NCBI RefSeq assembly: GCF_001570605.1
Contig: NZ_BBXG01000023.1
Coordinates: forward strand, 80,437 to 144,436
Reading direction: 5' to 3'
Length of the DNA: 64,000 bases
Source of the DNA: Herbidospora cretacea
GTDB lineage: Bacteria > Actinomycetota > Actinomycetes > Streptosporangiales > Streptosporangiaceae
The position numbers were made by a program, and so were the translations under genes. Each line of letters begins with the position of its first letter. Position 1 is the stretch's first letter. Shown here piece after piece: positions 25,990 to 39,247 of this stretch. The notes under the pieces were generated by a model. The model made no database searches, had not been told where the DNA came from, and saw nothing but the letters and a program-made list of their open reading frames with translations.

Positions 25990-27285
25990 CTAACCCCGGC
26001 CGATCGCCTCCAGCATGGCCGCCCGGCCCACCAGCTTGACCCGCTCGCCCCGGTCGAGGGTGCGGGCCAGTTTCTCCTCGGCCTGCTCGATCGCCAGCCA
26101 GTCGGGATAGGTCACCGGCCGCACGCCCCGCTCCAGCAGCAGGTCGTCGAGGCGCCTGCCCTTCGGCGACCCGGTCACGGTCGCCAGGAGCGTGCGGACG
26201 GTCTCGGCCGCGTCGGACTTGTTGGTGCCGATCACCCCGGTCGGGCCGCGCTTCAGCCACCCGGCCACGAACTCGCGGTCGCGGACCTTCCCGGCCACGT
26301 TGGGCACGGTCATGGTCTCCTCGGAGAACGGCACGCCGGGCAGGGCCACGCTCTGGTAGCCGACCGAGCGGAGCACCATGTCGGCCGGGATCGTCTCGAA
26401 CTCGCCCGTCCCCACGACGCGCCCGCCGTCGAGGCGGGTGCGCTCCAGACGCACACCCTCGACGTGGGAGACCCCCATGATCTCCACGGGACGCAGCCAG
26501 AAGCGGACCTCCAGCCGGCGCGGCCGGTTCTCCGGCGCCCGCGCCGACCACGACTGGAGCACGTCGAGGTTGCCCCTGGTCTGCCGGGTCAGCTCGGTCA
26601 GGTCTTCGCAGGCCACCTCGTGCGGGAAGGTCAGGATGTCCGCGTTGAGCAGGTCGCCGAGCTCGCGCAGCTCCTTGAGGGTGAACTTGGCGTGCTGGGC
26701 GCCCCGGCGGCCGACCATGTGGACCCGCTTGACCTTCGAGGCGGCCAGCGTGGTCAGCACGTCGTGGGGCACGTCGGTCGAGCGCAGCTCGTCGGCGGTC
26801 TTGGCCAGGATCCGGACCACGTCGACCGCGACGTTGCCGACCCCGATCACCACGACGTCCTCGGCGTCGAGGGTGAACGCGGGGGCGTCGGGATGGCCGC
26901 AGTACCAGTTCACGAAGTCGGTGGCCGCCACGCTCCCGGGAAGATCCTCACCCGGCACGCCCAGCTTCCGGTCGACCATCGCGCCGGTGCAGTAGACCAC
27001 CGCGTCGTAGCAGGTCAGCAGGTCGTCGGCGGAGAAGTCGAGACCGAGCTCGACCCCGCCGAGGAACCGCACCCCCGGTGCCTCCAGGACCCGGCGCAGG
27101 TAGGAGGCGATCGACTTGATCGAGGTGTGGTCGGGCGCGACCCCGTAGCGGACCAGGCCGTAGGGCGTGGGCAGGCGCTCCAGGACGTCGACCTCCACGG
27201 GACCGGGAGCCTGCTTGGTCAGAGCTTCCGCCGTGTAGATCCCGGCCGGGCCGGAGCCCACCACAGCCACGCGCAACGCCACCAC
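25990..27285 (-). CDS. FprA-type ferredoxin-NADP(+) reductase
   Basis: 431 residues similar to adrenodoxin reductase. It has the FAD motif VVGSGPAGIYTAEAL (9-23), the conserved PTPYGLVRYGVAPDH loop, the NADP motif VIGVGNVAVDVVRIL, and the segment VGRRGAQHAKFT. It passes electrons between NADPH and ferredoxin, for example to P450s. GGAGGAGG precedes the GTG start. The gene carries no ferredoxin domain at its N-terminus, unlike FprB/FdxA fusions. Confidence 0.9.
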   Translation of the reverse strand: MVALRVAVVGSGPAGIYTAEALTKQAPGPVEVDVLERLPTPYGLVRYGVAPDHTSIKSIASYLRRVLEAPGVRFLGGVELGLDFSADDLLTCYDAVVYCTGAMVDRKLGVPGEDLPGSVAATDFVNWYCGHPDAPAFTLDAEDVVVIGVGNVAVDVVRILAKTADELRSTDVPHDVLTTLAASKVKRVHMVGRRGAQHAKFTLKELRELGDLLNADILTFPHEVACEDLTELTRQTRGNLDVLQSWSARAPENRPRRLEVRFWLRPVEIMGVSHVEGVRLERTRLDGGRVVGTGEFETIPADMVLRSVGYQSVALPGVPFSEETMTVPNVAGKVRDREFVAGWLKRGPTGVIGTNKSDAAETVRTLLATVTGSPKGRRLDDLLLERGVRPVTYPDWLAIEQAEEKLARTLDRGERVKLVGRAAMLEAIGRG

Positions 27286-27479
27286 ACGCCTCCTCCGGAC
27301 TCCGTCCGCTCCTTGGATTCTTTACCCATCCGGGGCCCGGTAGCCAGTGCGATATTGGGGGTTGCGCCACATCTGTTCCGCGATCACAGTTGGACCTCGT
27401 GGGCGGAGCGGGGAAACGACGACGGCGCACCGGCGAAAATGCGGGTGCTGACCGCACGGGAGATGAAACCCTCCCGGAC

Positions 27480-27902
27480 ATGAGATTCCACCGCGACGAG
27501 ATCGGCGCCCGGCGCTACGAGGCCTTCGGCCGCGTGATGGCGGCCTTCGCGACCGAGCCCGAGATGATGGAGACCTGCCGCGACCTGGGCTGGTGGCCCG
27601 GGACCGACGGCTGGGAGATCGAGTGGCGCGAGGGCCCCTACGCCACCGAGGTCGCCGACCTGCTCATCGAGCGGGTCCGCGAGCCAGGCTTCCCCGGCCC
27701 GCTGGTCGGCCCGCTGGCCCCCGTCACCCCCCTCTGCGCCCGTCTCGACGTGATGGGCGTCAGCTTCGACCTGCGGGCCATCGACCCGCTCGGGCTGGAG
27801 CGCATGCGGACCCGGCCGGGGGTGTGGCGCCTGTCGGAGGCGCTCGACCCGGCACGCCGCGCGGGGTCGCGCCAGCCGTGGGAGGAACTCCTGGGCGGGT
27901 GA
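27480..27902 (+). CDS. Hypothetical protein
   Basis: 140 residues from ATG 27480. A longer reading from 27390 adds an arginine-rich tail. It is acidic and soluble with no signal or membrane segment, and has recognisable runs RRYEAFGRVMAAFATEPEMME and EIEWREGPYATEVADLLIERV. I do not recognise the family. The start falls 194 bp after the divergent ferredoxin reductase. Third-position G/C bias supports coding. Confidence 0.6.
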   Translation: MRFHRDEIGARRYEAFGRVMAAFATEPEMMETCRDLGWWPGTDGWEIEWREGPYATEVADLLIERVREPGFPGPLVGPLAPVTPLCARLDVMGVSFDLRAIDPLGLERMRTRPGVWRLSEALDPARRAGSRQPWEELLGG

Positions 27903-27961
27903 TCATCTTTGTCCGCTTATAGACTGAAAGTGCTGTAGGCGGACATCGCTCGGGGGAATCG

Positions 27962-28618
27962 ATGGTCTGGGCTTTCAGTAGTCGCAAGCACAGCCCGCTA
28001 GGACCGGAACAGGAGTTCATCGCACTCGACCGGCGCGACCGGCGCAGCCAGTGGTATCTGCTGGTGGCGCTGATCGGCGGCCTCGTGGTGGGCTTCGTGG
28101 GCGCGGGCCTGTCGAGCAGCGCGCCCTTCTGGCTCATGGCCGTCTACGATCCCTACCTGATCATGGTGCTGGCCGTGATCGTCGGTGCCGGCGCGGCCGG
28201 ATTCGGCTGGTCGCTGCTGAACAGCTCCATGGCCGCGTTCGGAGCCCTGGTCGGCCAGATCACCGCCGACTCGGCGATCCACCACGAGGTTCCCCTGGGC
28301 GGGCTCGGCTCCGCGCCCGGCGGCCTGGTCGTGGGCCTGGCCGTCATCGCCCTGCTCGGCCCGCTGGGCTACGGCGCGACGCGGTGCGACCGCCTCGGCG
28401 GGGTCTGCTACGGCCTCACCGCGGGCGTGCTGCTCTCGATGACCGCCGAGGAACTGATGGCCATGACGGAGGAGTGGCCCTACGCGCTCAGCGCCTCGGC
28501 GCTGCTGTGGGCGGGGTTCCTGCTGCTGTTCCGCCGCCGCATCGGCGACCGGATCTTCGGCGCCGTGGTCGGACTCGCCTACAGCGTCGGGTACGGGTTG
28601 GTGCTGCAGGCTCTGTAA
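27962..28618 (+). CDS. Integral membrane protein of unknown function
   Basis: 218 residues with about six hydrophobic segments after a basic N-terminal stretch (DRRDRRSQWY). It has no recognised motif. It lies 60 bp after the preceding gene and 47 bp before proS in the same direction, so it may be transcribed with either. Strong codon bias supports the frame. Confidence 0.62.
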   Translation: MVWAFSSRKHSPLGPEQEFIALDRRDRRSQWYLLVALIGGLVVGFVGAGLSSSAPFWLMAVYDPYLIMVLAVIVGAGAAGFGWSLLNSSMAAFGALVGQITADSAIHHEVPLGGLGSAPGGLVVGLAVIALLGPLGYGATRCDRLGGVCYGLTAGVLLSMTAEELMAMTEEWPYALSASALLWAGFLLLFRRRIGDRIFGAVVGLAYSVGYGLVLQAL

Positions 28619-28665
28619 TTCTCGGTAGCCTTTGACGACTACACCAGCCCAACCAAGGAGTGGCC

Positions 28666-30405
28666 GTGCTTCTGCGGATGTCGACCCTGTTCCTGCGCAC
28701 CCTGCGTGAGGATCCGGCGGACGCCGAAGTCCCGAGCCACAAGCTCCTGGTCAGAGCCGGTTACGTCCGCCGCGTCGCGCCCGGCATCTACTCCTGGCTG
28801 CCCCTGGGCAAGATCGTCCTGGAGAACGTCGCCAAGGTCGTCCGCGAGGAGATGAACGCCATGGGCGGCCAGGAGGTGCTCTTCCCCGCCCTGCTGCCCC
28901 GCGACTTCTACGAGGCCACCGGCCGCTGGACCGAATACGGCGACACGCTGTTCCGGCTGAAGGACCGCAAGGGCAACGACTACCTCCTCGGGCCCACCCA
29001 CGAGGAGATGTTCACCGACATGGTGAAGGGCGAATACTCCTCCTACAAGGACTATCCGGTCACGCTCTACCAGATCCAGACCAAATACCGCGACGAGGCC
29101 CGTCCCCGCGCCGGCATCCTGCGCGGCCGCGAGTTCGTGATGAAGGACTCCTACTCCTTCGACCTCGACGACGAGGGCCTCAAGCGCAGCTACGAGAACC
29201 ACCGCGCCGCCTACATCCGCATCTTCGAGCGGCTCGGCATCGACGTGAAGATCTGCTTCGCCACCTCCGGCGCCATGGGCGGCTCGGCCTCCGAGGAGTT
29301 CCTCGCCCCCGCCCCCACCGGCGAGGACACCTTCGTCGCCTGCCGCACCTGCGGCTACGCCGCCAACGCCGAGGCCGTGACGACCCCGGCCCCCGCCGCG
29401 TTCACCGGCGAGCGCGAGGCACTCAAGGTCCTCGACACCCCCGACACCCCCACGATCGACACGCTCGTCTCCTACATGAACGAGCACCACGGCCTCGACA
29501 TCACCGCCGCCGACACCCTCAAGAACGTGGTCGTCAAGGTCGTCACGCCCGGCGCGAAGGAGGCCGAGACCCTGGTCATCGGCGTGCCCGGCGACCGCGA
29601 GGTCGACTTCAAGCGCCTGGAGGCCGCGCTGGCCCCCGGGGAGCCGGCCATCTTCGAGGCGGGCGACTTCGCCCGGCACCCCGGCCTCGTCCGCGGCTAC
29701 ATCGGCCCGCAGGTCCTCAAGGAGCTCGGCATCCGCTACCTCGTCGACCCCCGCGTCGTCGACGGCAGCGAGTGGGTCACCGGCGCCAACGAGCCCGGCA
29801 GGCACGCCGCCCACGTCGTCGCGGGCCGCGACTTCGTCGCCGACGGCACGATCGAGGCCGCCGAGATCCGGGCCGGCGACTCCTGCCCGGTCTGCGGCAG
29901 CGACCTGTCGATCGACCGCGGCATCGAGATCGGCCACATCTTCCAGCTCGGCCGCAAATACGCCGACGCCGCCGGCCTCGACGCCCTCGGCCCCGACGGC
30001 AAGCCGATCCGGATCACCATGGGCTCCTACGGCGTAGGGGTCTCCCGTGCCGTGGCCGTCATGGCCGAGCAGCGCCACGACGCCCTGGGCCTGGCCTGGC
30101 CCCGCGAGGTGGCCCCCGCCGACGTGCACATCGTCGGCACCGGCAAGGAGAACCAGATCGAGATCGCCACCCAGATCGCCGAGGAACTGGAGGCCAAGGG
30201 CCTGCGCGTCCTCCTCGACGACCGCGCCCAGGTCTCCCCGGGCGTCAAGTTCAAGGACAGCGAACTCCTCGGCCTCCCCACCGTCCTGATCATCGGCCGC
30301 GGCCTGGCCAACGGCGTCGTAGAACTCCGCGACCGAGCATCGGGCGACCGCGCCGAGATCCCCCTGTCCGAAGCGGTGGAGAAGGTTTTGGAGGCCTGCG
30401 CCTGA
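28666..30405 (+). CDS. proS: Prolyl-tRNA synthetase
   Basis: About 579 residues of bacterial-type ProRS. Class II motif 1 is in [17 protein letters not shown], motif 2 in [26 protein letters not shown], and motif 3 in [18 protein letters not shown] YbaK-like editing insert (about 225-390) lies in the middle, and an anticodon-binding domain at the end ([11 protein letters not shown]...[17 protein letters not shown]). The start is taken as GTG 28666 because AAGGAG lies five bases before it; GTG 28660 is less likely. It charges tRNA-Pro. Confidence 0.95.
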   Translation: MLLRMSTLFLRTLREDPADAEVPSHKLLVRAGYVRRVAPGIYSWLPLGKIVLENVAKVVREEMNAMGGQEVLFPALLPRDFYEATGRWTEYGDTLFRLKDRKGNDYLLGPTHEEMFTDMVKGEYSSYKDYPVTLYQIQTKYRDEARPRAGILRGREFVMKDSYSFDLDDEGLKRSYENHRAAYIRIFERLGIDVKICFATSGAMGGSASEEFLAPAPTGEDTFVACRTCGYAANAEAVTTPAPAAFTGEREALKVLDTPDTPTIDTLVSYMNEHHGLDITAADTLKNVVVKVVTPGAKEAETLVIGVPGDREVDFKRLEAALAPGEPAIFEAGDFARHPGLVRGYIGPQVLKELGIRYLVDPRVVDGSEWVTGANEPGRHAAHVVAGRDFVADGTIEAAEIRAGDSCPVCGSDLSIDRGIEIGHIFQLGRKYADAAGLDALGPDGKPIRITMGSYGVGVSRAVAVMAEQRHDALGLAWPREVAPADVHIVGTGKENQIEIATQIAEELEAKGLRVLLDDRAQVSPGVKFKDSELLGLPTVLIIGRGLANGVVELRDRASGDRAEIPLSEAVEKVLEACA

Positions 30406-30452
30406 GCGGTTCAGAGGGCCAGACACGCCAGTCGTTGAGGTGACCAGGTGAC

Positions 30453-30545
30453 GGCGTGGCCGCGTCCGCGCCTGGACTGAGGAGCGCAGGAGAGCGAAGC
30501 GAACCGGAGCGACGAGGGAAGGCGCGGACTGAAGGCGGCCACGCC
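30453..30545. repeat. Long imperfect hairpin after proS
   Basis: The left arm at 30453-30473 pairs almost completely with 30520-30545: first AGGCGCGGAC, then after a 5-base bulge GCGGCCACGCC. The ~46-base loop is purine-rich (GGAGAGCGAAGCGAACC). It starts 48 bp past the proS stop and contains no open frame with good codon use. It may be an RNA structure or a dispersed palindromic element. Confidence 0.5.
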
Positions 30546-30579
30546 CGCCGCGCCGGAGGCGCGGCAGTTAGACACAGAG

Positions 30580-30619
30580 GGGCGGTTCGTCACCACGGGG
30601 GGAGTGTGACGAACCGCCC
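30580..30619. terminator. Perfect 14-bp inverted repeat between proS and the DUF4236 gene
   Basis: GGGCGGTTCGTCAC (30580-30593) and its exact complement (30606-30619) enclose a 12-base loop. It lies between converging genes, so a bidirectional terminator is the simplest reading. There is no T-run. Confidence 0.55.
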
Positions 30620-30626
30620 GCTCCAG

Positions 30627-30649
30627 CCCCCTCCCGCGAGAGGAGGGGG
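30627..30649. terminator. Short GC hairpin next to the DUF4236 gene
   Basis: CCCCCTCC (30627-30634) and GGAGGGGG (30642-30649) with a 7-base loop lie 11 bp past the stop of the DUF4236 gene. Read on either strand it could terminate transcription. Confidence 0.5.
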
Positions 30650-30660
30650 AGCTATCCGCC

Positions 30661-30846
30661 CTAGCGGCGCTTCAGTGAGCGACGCCAGGAGAAGCCACCT
30701 GGCAAATCGACGCTGACCTGCTTTCCACCGTCGGCGCGCTTGGTGTACCGCACGCCGCCCTTGCCGACGCTGTGGCCGACTCCACCGCGCGAGAAGTTGA
30801 TCCGGAACGGACCGATCTTGATCGTTTTACGGAAGCCCCAACTCAT
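30661..30846 (-). CDS. DUF4236 small basic protein
   Basis: 61 residues. MSWGFRKTIKIGPFRINFSR, followed by GVGHSVGKGGVRYTKR, is the diagnostic DUF4236 sequence, found as a short glycine/lysine-rich beta domain in many actinobacteria and phage-related loci. Its function is not known. A set of terminator-like hairpins separates it from proS. Confidence 0.75.
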   Translation of the reverse strand: MSWGFRKTIKIGPFRINFSRGGVGHSVGKGGVRYTKRADGGKQVSVDLPGGFSWRRSLKRR

Positions 30847-30922
30847 GACGATCTGAACTACCCGAAAAATCGGGAATAAACGGGAGTCGTCAGCCTCGCG
30901 AGGTCGTCAGGACGGCGGAGGT

Positions 30923-31450
30923 TCAGCTGTCCGCCGGGGCCGGAAGCACCGACGGCGCCGACGATGACGAGAGCTCCGGCGGGACGGGCTCCCCGGACGC
31001 GGGAGGCGCAGCCGGGGGCACGGAGGCCGCCGGGCTGGCAGGCGTCTTCACCTGGCCGGGCAGGCCGGGGAAGGCGACGATCTCGGGCTGCCAGCCGAAG
31101 CCGCGTACCGCGCACTCCTGGGTCGCCAGCACGGCCAGCCGCCGCAGCCCCGGGTCGGTGTCGGCGCTGAGCTCCACGTAGGCCGCGCAGACCCGCTCCT
31201 CGATGTAGGCGGCCAGCCGGGCCGCTTGGGCGGCCGTGTTCACGGCGAAGGGAAGCTGGTAGCTGCCCGGCTCGGCCGGGGTCTCGCCCCGGCGGCGCAT
31301 CAGCGCGCGGAGCTGGTCGCGGCGCGCCCGGTGGGCGTCGAACCCCGTCGTCGCCCGGACCCGCAGGGCGCCGCTGGTCTTGGCCCCGATGACGCCGTAG
31401 GCGTAGACGGCGGCGTGCTCGGCGGCCAGCGCCTTCGCCAGCGCGGTCAC
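30923..31450 (-). CDS. Ferritin-like DUF4439 protein
   Basis: 175 residues from GTG 31450, which overlaps the upstream stop by 4 bp (GTGA). Residues about 1-135 form a ferritin-like helical bundle (LAKALAAEHAAVYAYGVIGAKT, YIEERVCAAYVELSAD, AVLATQECAVRGFGWQPE), the DUF4439 domain. A Pro/Ala/Ser-rich tail follows. Metal binding is suggested by the conserved Glu/His but not proven. It is coupled to the lipoprotein gene upstream. Confidence 0.75.
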   Translation of the reverse strand: MTALAKALAAEHAAVYAYGVIGAKTSGALRVRATTGFDAHRARRDQLRALMRRRGETPAEPGSYQLPFAVNTAAQAARLAAYIEERVCAAYVELSADTDPGLRRLAVLATQECAVRGFGWQPEIVAFPGLPGQVKTPASPAASVPPAAPPASGEPVPPELSSSSAPSVLPAPADS

Positions 31451-31908
31451 TTGAACCGTCCGAGAGCCTGGGCGTGGACGGCCTCGCAGGCCCCGATGCT
31501 CGCGACGAGCTGGGCCACGACGGGCACGGCGGCGAGCGCCTGGCCGGGCCGGGACGCCGCGGCGGCCCGCTCGGCCTCCTTGAGCGCTTCCACGGTCACC
31601 TCCGGATCGACCACGGGGGTCGGGGTCGCGGCGGGGGAGCCGGGCTTGGGAAGGTGGCGGCGCAGCGCCGCCAGATGGGCCAGGTGGCGCTGCTGGAACG
31701 GCTGCAGCGCGGGCGCCAGCTTCGCGTCGGACAGCGCGGCCTGCTGGTAGAGCGTGACGAGCTTCTCCTTGCCGGCGATGAGCCCGGCGAGCAGCACCGC
31801 CTGCGGATCGGGGGAGGGCGAAGGAGGCGGCGACGCGGACTCCTGGCCCTTCGCGCATCCCGCCAGCACCAGACCGGCCCCGGCACCCAGCAGGGCACGC
31901 CGGGACAT
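31447..31908 (-). CDS. Lipoprotein partner of the DUF4439 protein
   Basis: 153 residues. MSRRALLGAGAGLVLAGCAKG carries a twin-arginine-like start and a lipobox (LAGC), so export and lipid anchoring on the membrane exterior are likely. A Ser/Pro-rich linker and a helical bundle follow (LIAGKEKLVTLYQQAALSDAKL). The helix pattern resembles the ferritin-like fold of its partner. A longer start at about 31932 is possible. The 4-bp overlap with the DUF4439 gene suggests that the two products work together. Confidence 0.7.
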   Translation of the reverse strand: MSRRALLGAGAGLVLAGCAKGQESASPPPSPSPDPQAVLLAGLIAGKEKLVTLYQQAALSDAKLAPALQPFQQRHLAHLAALRRHLPKPGSPAATPTPVVDPEVTVEALKEAERAAAASRPGQALAAVPVVAQLVASIGACEAVHAQALGRFK

Positions 31909-32170
31909 GTTCAGACCGGACTCTCCCACAGGCACCCGCCCATGGTAGAGCGCTCCAGACCTCACCAGGCCACGCCACACGGGCGGCCCGTGCTCAGAGC
32001 GCCGCACGAAGCGGGTCGCGGCGGCACGTCCCGGCCCGGGCCGGGAGCGGGCGGGGCCGGGAGGGCCGTGTCCGCGTTCACGCGGCGCGGCGAGCGGTCC
32101 CGGTCTGTCGATAGGCTGTGGGCACGTTGGGCGAGGTACGCCCCCGATGGCCATTGGTAAGGAGGTCACC

Positions 32171-32671
32171 ATGGGCGAATCCGCCCGACGCGACCGCCTC
32201 GTGGCGCTGCTCGCCCCGGTCGTCGAGGCCGAAGGCCTCGATCTCGAAGACGTGACGGTCACCCCCGCCGGCAAACGCCGGCTGGTGCGCGTGGTCGTCG
32301 ACCGTGACGGCGGCATCAGCCTCGACGACGTCTCAGAAGTCAGCCGATCGGTCTCCGAGAGGCTCGACACCAGCGACGCGCTCGGCAACAGCCCTTACGT
32401 GCTGGAGGTCACCTCCCCGGGTGTCGACCGCCCGCTGACCGAGCCGCGCCACTGGCGCCGCGCGCGAGGCAGGCTGGTGAAGGCGGCGCTGACCGACGGC
32501 ACCGAGGTCGAGGGCCGGATCACCGAGGCCGACGACGAAGGTGTGCAGATCGAGACCGCCGGCCGTTTCGCGTACGCGGATCTGGCAAAGGGCAAGGTCC
32601 AGGTGGAGTTCCGCCATCTGGACGACGAGGACGAAGATGAAGATGACATCGCAGACGGCGATGAGGGCTGA
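32171..32671 (+). CDS. rimP: Ribosome maturation factor RimP
   Basis: 166 residues. The RimP N-terminal domain ([49 protein letters not shown]) is followed by a conserved SPGVDRPL and an Sm-like C-terminal half. An acidic tail (EDEDEDD) ends the protein. AAGGAGG before ATG 32171 fixes the start. RimP assists 30S assembly. It heads the rimP-nusA-ylxR-infB operon. Confidence 0.95.
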   Translation: MGESARRDRLVALLAPVVEAEGLDLEDVTVTPAGKRRLVRVVVDRDGGISLDDVSEVSRSVSERLDTSDALGNSPYVLEVTSPGVDRPLTEPRHWRRARGRLVKAALTDGTEVEGRITEADDEGVQIETAGRFAYADLAKGKVQVEFRHLDDEDEDEDDIADGDEG

Positions 32672-32682
32672 GGGGAAGCCTT

Positions 32683-33684
32683 GTGGACATTGACATGAGC
32701 GTCCTGCGCAGCCTCGAACGGGAGAAGGACATCTCGTTCGACCTGGTCGTGAAGGCCATCGAAGACGCGCTGCTGATCGCCTACTTCCGCACGGAGGGGG
32801 CGGCCCAGAAGGCCCGCGCCGAGCTCGACCGGGTCTCGGGCCACGTCTCGATCCTGGCCGCCGAGATCGGCGACGACGGCGAGGTGCTCCGGGAGTACGA
32901 CGACACCCCGGGCAACTTCAGCCGCATCGCCGCGACCACCGCCAAGCAGGTCATCCTGCAGCAGCTGCGCGACGCCGAGGACGAGATCAACTTCGGCGAG
33001 TTCGCGAGCCGCGAGGGCGAGCTGGTGGCGGGCGTCATCCAGCAGGGCAAGGATCCGCGCGTCGTGCTGGTCGACCTCGGCAAGATCGAGGCCATCCTGC
33101 CGCACAACGAGCAGGTCCCCGGGGAGGACTACGTCCACGGGGAGCGCATCCGCTGCTACGTGGTCCAGGTCAAGAAGGGCAACAAGGGCCCTTCGGTGAC
33201 GCTGAGCCGCACCCACCCGAACCTGGTGAAGAAGCTGTTCGCGCTGGAGGTCCCGGAGATCGCCGACGGGACGGTCGAGATCGCCGCCATCGCCCGCGAG
33301 GCCGGCCACCGCACCAAGATCGCGGTCCGCTCCCGCAAGCCCGGCGTCAACGCCAAGGGCGCCTGCATCGGCCCCATGGGCTCCCGGGTGCGCAACGTGA
33401 TGACCGAGCTCCACGGCGAGAAGATCGACATCATCGACTGGTCCGAGGAACCGGCCGACTTCGTCGGGAATGCGCTGTCGCCCGCACGGGTTTCCCGTGT
33501 CGAGGTGGTCGACGCCGACGGCCGGGTCGCCCGGGTGACGGTCCCCGACTACCAGCTGTCACTGGCGATCGGCAAAGAGGGACAGAACGCCCGGCTGGCC
33601 GCACGGCTGACCGGGTGGCGCATCGACATCAAGCCGGATACTCATGAGGCACCGGCCGATCCCGCTGATGCGTCGGCAAGGTAA
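32683..33684 (+). CDS. nusA: Transcription termination/antitermination factor NusA
   Basis: 333 residues, the compact actinobacterial form. An N-terminal RNA-polymerase-binding domain (about 1-105) is followed by an S1 domain (about 108-185) and two KH domains (about 190-320), visible as [21 protein letters not shown] and [21 protein letters not shown]. It starts 11 bp after rimP at a GTG. It modulates pausing and antitermination and binds nut-type RNA. Confidence 0.95.
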   Translation: MDIDMSVLRSLEREKDISFDLVVKAIEDALLIAYFRTEGAAQKARAELDRVSGHVSILAAEIGDDGEVLREYDDTPGNFSRIAATTAKQVILQQLRDAEDEINFGEFASREGELVAGVIQQGKDPRVVLVDLGKIEAILPHNEQVPGEDYVHGERIRCYVVQVKKGNKGPSVTLSRTHPNLVKKLFALEVPEIADGTVEIAAIAREAGHRTKIAVRSRKPGVNAKGACIGPMGSRVRNVMTELHGEKIDIIDWSEEPADFVGNALSPARVSRVEVVDADGRVARVTVPDYQLSLAIGKEGQNARLAARLTGWRIDIKPDTHEAPADPADASAR

Positions 33685-33970
33685 GCTGGAATATGGTGGC
33701 CAGGCCGCCCCGCTGAGAACGTGCGTGGGCTGCCGGGTTCGCACGGCCAAGTCCGAGCTACTCCGACTGGTGGTGGCCGGGGATGTGATCATCCCTGACC
33801 TGCAGAAACGGCTTCCGGGACGCGGTGCTTCCCTGCACCCCTCCCTGCCCTGCCTGCAGCTCGCAGATCGTCGCCGGGCGTTCACCCGCGCTTTCCGCGC
33901 GGAGGGAACGCTCGATCAGACGCGCTTGCGGGCCTACCTGGAGGACTTGACGACGGAAGGCGACGGGTGA
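33668..33970 (+). CDS. YlxR/RnpM-type RNA-binding protein (DUF448)
   Basis: About 100 residues with the DUF448 signature [20 protein letters not shown], the basic loop [16 protein letters not shown], and [10 protein letters not shown]. YlxR proteins modulate RNase P or transcription. The start is uncertain: ATG 33668 overlaps nusA by 17 bp, and another ATG at 33644 overlaps it by 41 bp. The gene lies in the usual nusA-ylxR-infB order. Confidence 0.88.
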   Translation: MRRQGKLEYGGQAAPLRTCVGCRVRTAKSELLRLVVAGDVIIPDLQKRLPGRGASLHPSLPCLQLADRRRAFTRAFRAEGTLDQTRLRAYLEDLTTEGDG

Positions 33971-34112
33971 ATGGTTACCAACTGTTTTGTAAGAAGCCGA
34001 GTTGATGGGCGGAGTCAGATTGCTATGAGCGCCTGATGAGCACGCGGCAATGAGTACGTCCAGGTAGCGACGGTCCGGCGGCACAGCCTCCCGGGCCGAG
34101 TTAGGGAGTGCA

Positions 34113-37328
<3,216 letters not shown>

Positions 37329-37340
37329 GGGCTGATCGAC

Positions 37341-37376
37341 CCGGTCCCCCGCCTCGTTCATGAGGCGGGGGACCGG
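37341..37376 (+). terminator. Terminator after infB
   Basis: Perfect 15-bp arms (CCGGTCCCCCGCCTC and its complement) with a 6-base loop, followed by TTTCC, twelve bases past the infB stop. This is a textbook intrinsic terminator and probably ends the rimP-infB transcript. Confidence 0.85.
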
Positions 37377-37434
37377 TTTCCCAAGACCCATCACACGACC
37401 TACGCGCCAGGGTCTATTGGCGCCACAACATCAC

Positions 37435-37731
37435 ATGTATGTCGGTGCTCTGACGTTGGACATCATCCTCGGCGACGTTCACTCGCTGAAGGAGAAACGG
37501 TCCGTTGTCCGTCCCCTCATCGCCGAGCTGCGCCGGCGGTTCCCCGCGGTCGCGGTGGCCGAGACCGGTCATCAAGACCTCCACCGTAGAGCCGAGATCG
37601 GCGTCGCCGTCGTCTCGGGCACGGCCGGGAACGTCGATGAGGTCCTGAACGCGTGCGAGCGGGCCGTCGCCTTCCGCCCGGAGATCGAGCTGCTGTCGGC
37701 TCGGCACCGTTTGTTCAACGACGAGGAATAG
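37435..37731 (+). CDS. DUF503 (YlxP-like) protein
   Basis: 98 residues. [27 protein letters not shown] is the signature start of DUF503, a small ferredoxin-like fold protein found between infB and rbfA in many bacteria. Its precise role is unknown. Start ATG 37435 was chosen by family length; a reading from 37360 would run into the terminator. Confidence 0.85.
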   Translation: MYVGALTLDIILGDVHSLKEKRSVVRPLIAELRRRFPAVAVAETGHQDLHRRAEIGVAVVSGTAGNVDEVLNACERAVAFRPEIELLSARHRLFNDEE

Positions 37732-37784
37732 ACCGCCCAGGTCGCAGCGTCAGCCGTACATCTGGAAGAAGGGGGAGCGCGCCC

Positions 37785-38264
37785 ATGGACGCCGCGCGAG
37801 CCAGGAAGCTGGCGGACCGAATCCAGCAGATCGTCGCCGAGATGCTGGAACGGCGGATCAAGGATCCGCGACTCGGGTTCGTCACCATCACCGACACCCG
37901 GGTCACCAACGACCTGAGTGACGCGACGGTGTTCTACACCGTCTTCGGGTCGGACGCCGAGCGGAAGGACACCGCCGCGGCGCTGGAGAGCGCCAAGGGC
38001 ATCATCCGTTCGGAGGTCGGCCGGCAGACCGGGCTACGGCACACGCCCACCCTGACGTTCACCCACGACCCGCTGCCCGACAGCGCCCGGCACCTCGACG
38101 GCCTGCTCGCCGAGGCCAAGGCGCGGGACGCCGAGATCGCCAAGAAGGCGGAGGGCGCCGCCTACGCGGGCGACGCCGACCCGTACAAGAAGGACGACGA
38201 GGAGTTCGACGAGGACTCCTTCGAGGACGACACCGACGAGGTGTCCGGGCGAAGCGCGAAGTGA
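37785..38264 (+). CDS. rbfA: Ribosome-binding factor A
   Basis: 159 residues. The KH-like core ([49 protein letters not shown]) is typical RbfA, and a long acidic tail follows. GAAGGGGGAG before ATG 37785 sets the start. It matures the 16S rRNA 5' region. The next gene's GTG overlaps its stop (GTGA). Confidence 0.95.
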   Translation: MDAARARKLADRIQQIVAEMLERRIKDPRLGFVTITDTRVTNDLSDATVFYTVFGSDAERKDTAAALESAKGIIRSEVGRQTGLRHTPTLTFTHDPLPDSARHLDGLLAEAKARDAEIAKKAEGAAYAGDADPYKKDDEEFDEDSFEDDTDEVSGRSAK

Positions 38265-39247
38265 CGCTGCCGCCAGAGGCCGAGTGGGCGCGCGCGGTCG
38301 CGCTCATCGGTTCGCACGACTCGATCGCGCTGGCCTGTCACGTCACCCCCGACGGCGACGCGCTCGGGTCGATGCTCGCCGTCGGGCAGGCCCTGCGGCG
38401 GGCCGGCAAGCGCGTGGTCGCCTCCTTCGGCGACCACGTGCTGACCGTTCCCCGGCTGCTGCGCTTCCTGCCCGGTCAGGACCTGCTCGTCGAGTCCGCG
38501 CGCTTCCCGGCCGAGCCCGACCTGATGATCACCTTCGACGCGGCCACGATCGAGCGGCTCGGCCTGCTCGTCCCGGCGGCCAAGGCGGCGAGGGAGCTGG
38601 TGGTGCTCGACCACCACGCGTCCAACACCGGGTTCGGCACCGTCCCGCTGGTCGACGCGTCGGCGGCGGCCACGGCCGTGCTGGCCGAGGAGTTGATCCG
38701 GCGGCTGGGGCTCCAGATCGACCGGGACATCGCGGCCTGCCTGTACACCGCGCTGGTGACCGACACCGGGTCGTTCCGCTACAGCTCGACCACCCCGGCC
38801 GTCCACGCCCTGGCCGGACGGCTGCTCGACGCGGGCCTCGATCCCGACGCCATCGCCCGTGAGCTGTGGGACCGCTCGCCCTTCGGCTACCTGCGGGTGC
38901 TGGGCGCGGCCCTGTCGCGGGCCGAGCTCGACCGGTCGGCCGTCGGCGGCGCCGGTCTGGTCTGGACGACCGTGACCAGGCACGACCGGACTCTCAACGC
39001 CCTCCCCTACGACGAGGTCGAAGGGGTCATCGACGTCCTGCGCAAGGTCGACGACGCCGAGGTCGCCGTGGTCTTCAAGGAAGACGACGACGGCGGCTGG
39101 AACGTGTCGACCCGCTCGAAGGGCACGGCCGACGTGGGCCGCGCCTGCACCGCCCTGGGGGGTGGCGGGCACCCCGGCGCGGCCGGGTTCTCCTCCCGCG
39201 AGACCCCCGAAGAGACCGTCGCCCGCCTCACGGAGCTGCTCGCGTGA
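38261..39247 (+). CDS. DHH-family phosphoesterase (NrnA-like)
   Basis: 328 residues. The DHH domain shows [13 protein letters not shown] with its metal aspartates and [10 protein letters not shown] (the DHH motif). The DHHA1 domain has [25 protein letters not shown] at the end. NrnA proteins degrade nanoRNA and 3'-phosphoadenosine 5'-phosphate. It is coupled to rbfA and to truB by 4-bp overlaps at each end. Confidence 0.9.
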   Translation: MTLPPEAEWARAVALIGSHDSIALACHVTPDGDALGSMLAVGQALRRAGKRVVASFGDHVLTVPRLLRFLPGQDLLVESARFPAEPDLMITFDAATIERLGLLVPAAKAARELVVLDHHASNTGFGTVPLVDASAAATAVLAEELIRRLGLQIDRDIAACLYTALVTDTGSFRYSSTTPAVHALAGRLLDAGLDPDAIARELWDRSPFGYLRVLGAALSRAELDRSAVGGAGLVWTTVTRHDRTLNALPYDEVEGVIDVLRKVDDAEVAVVFKEDDDGGWNVSTRSKGTADVGRACTALGGGGHPGAAGFSSRETPEETVARLTELLA

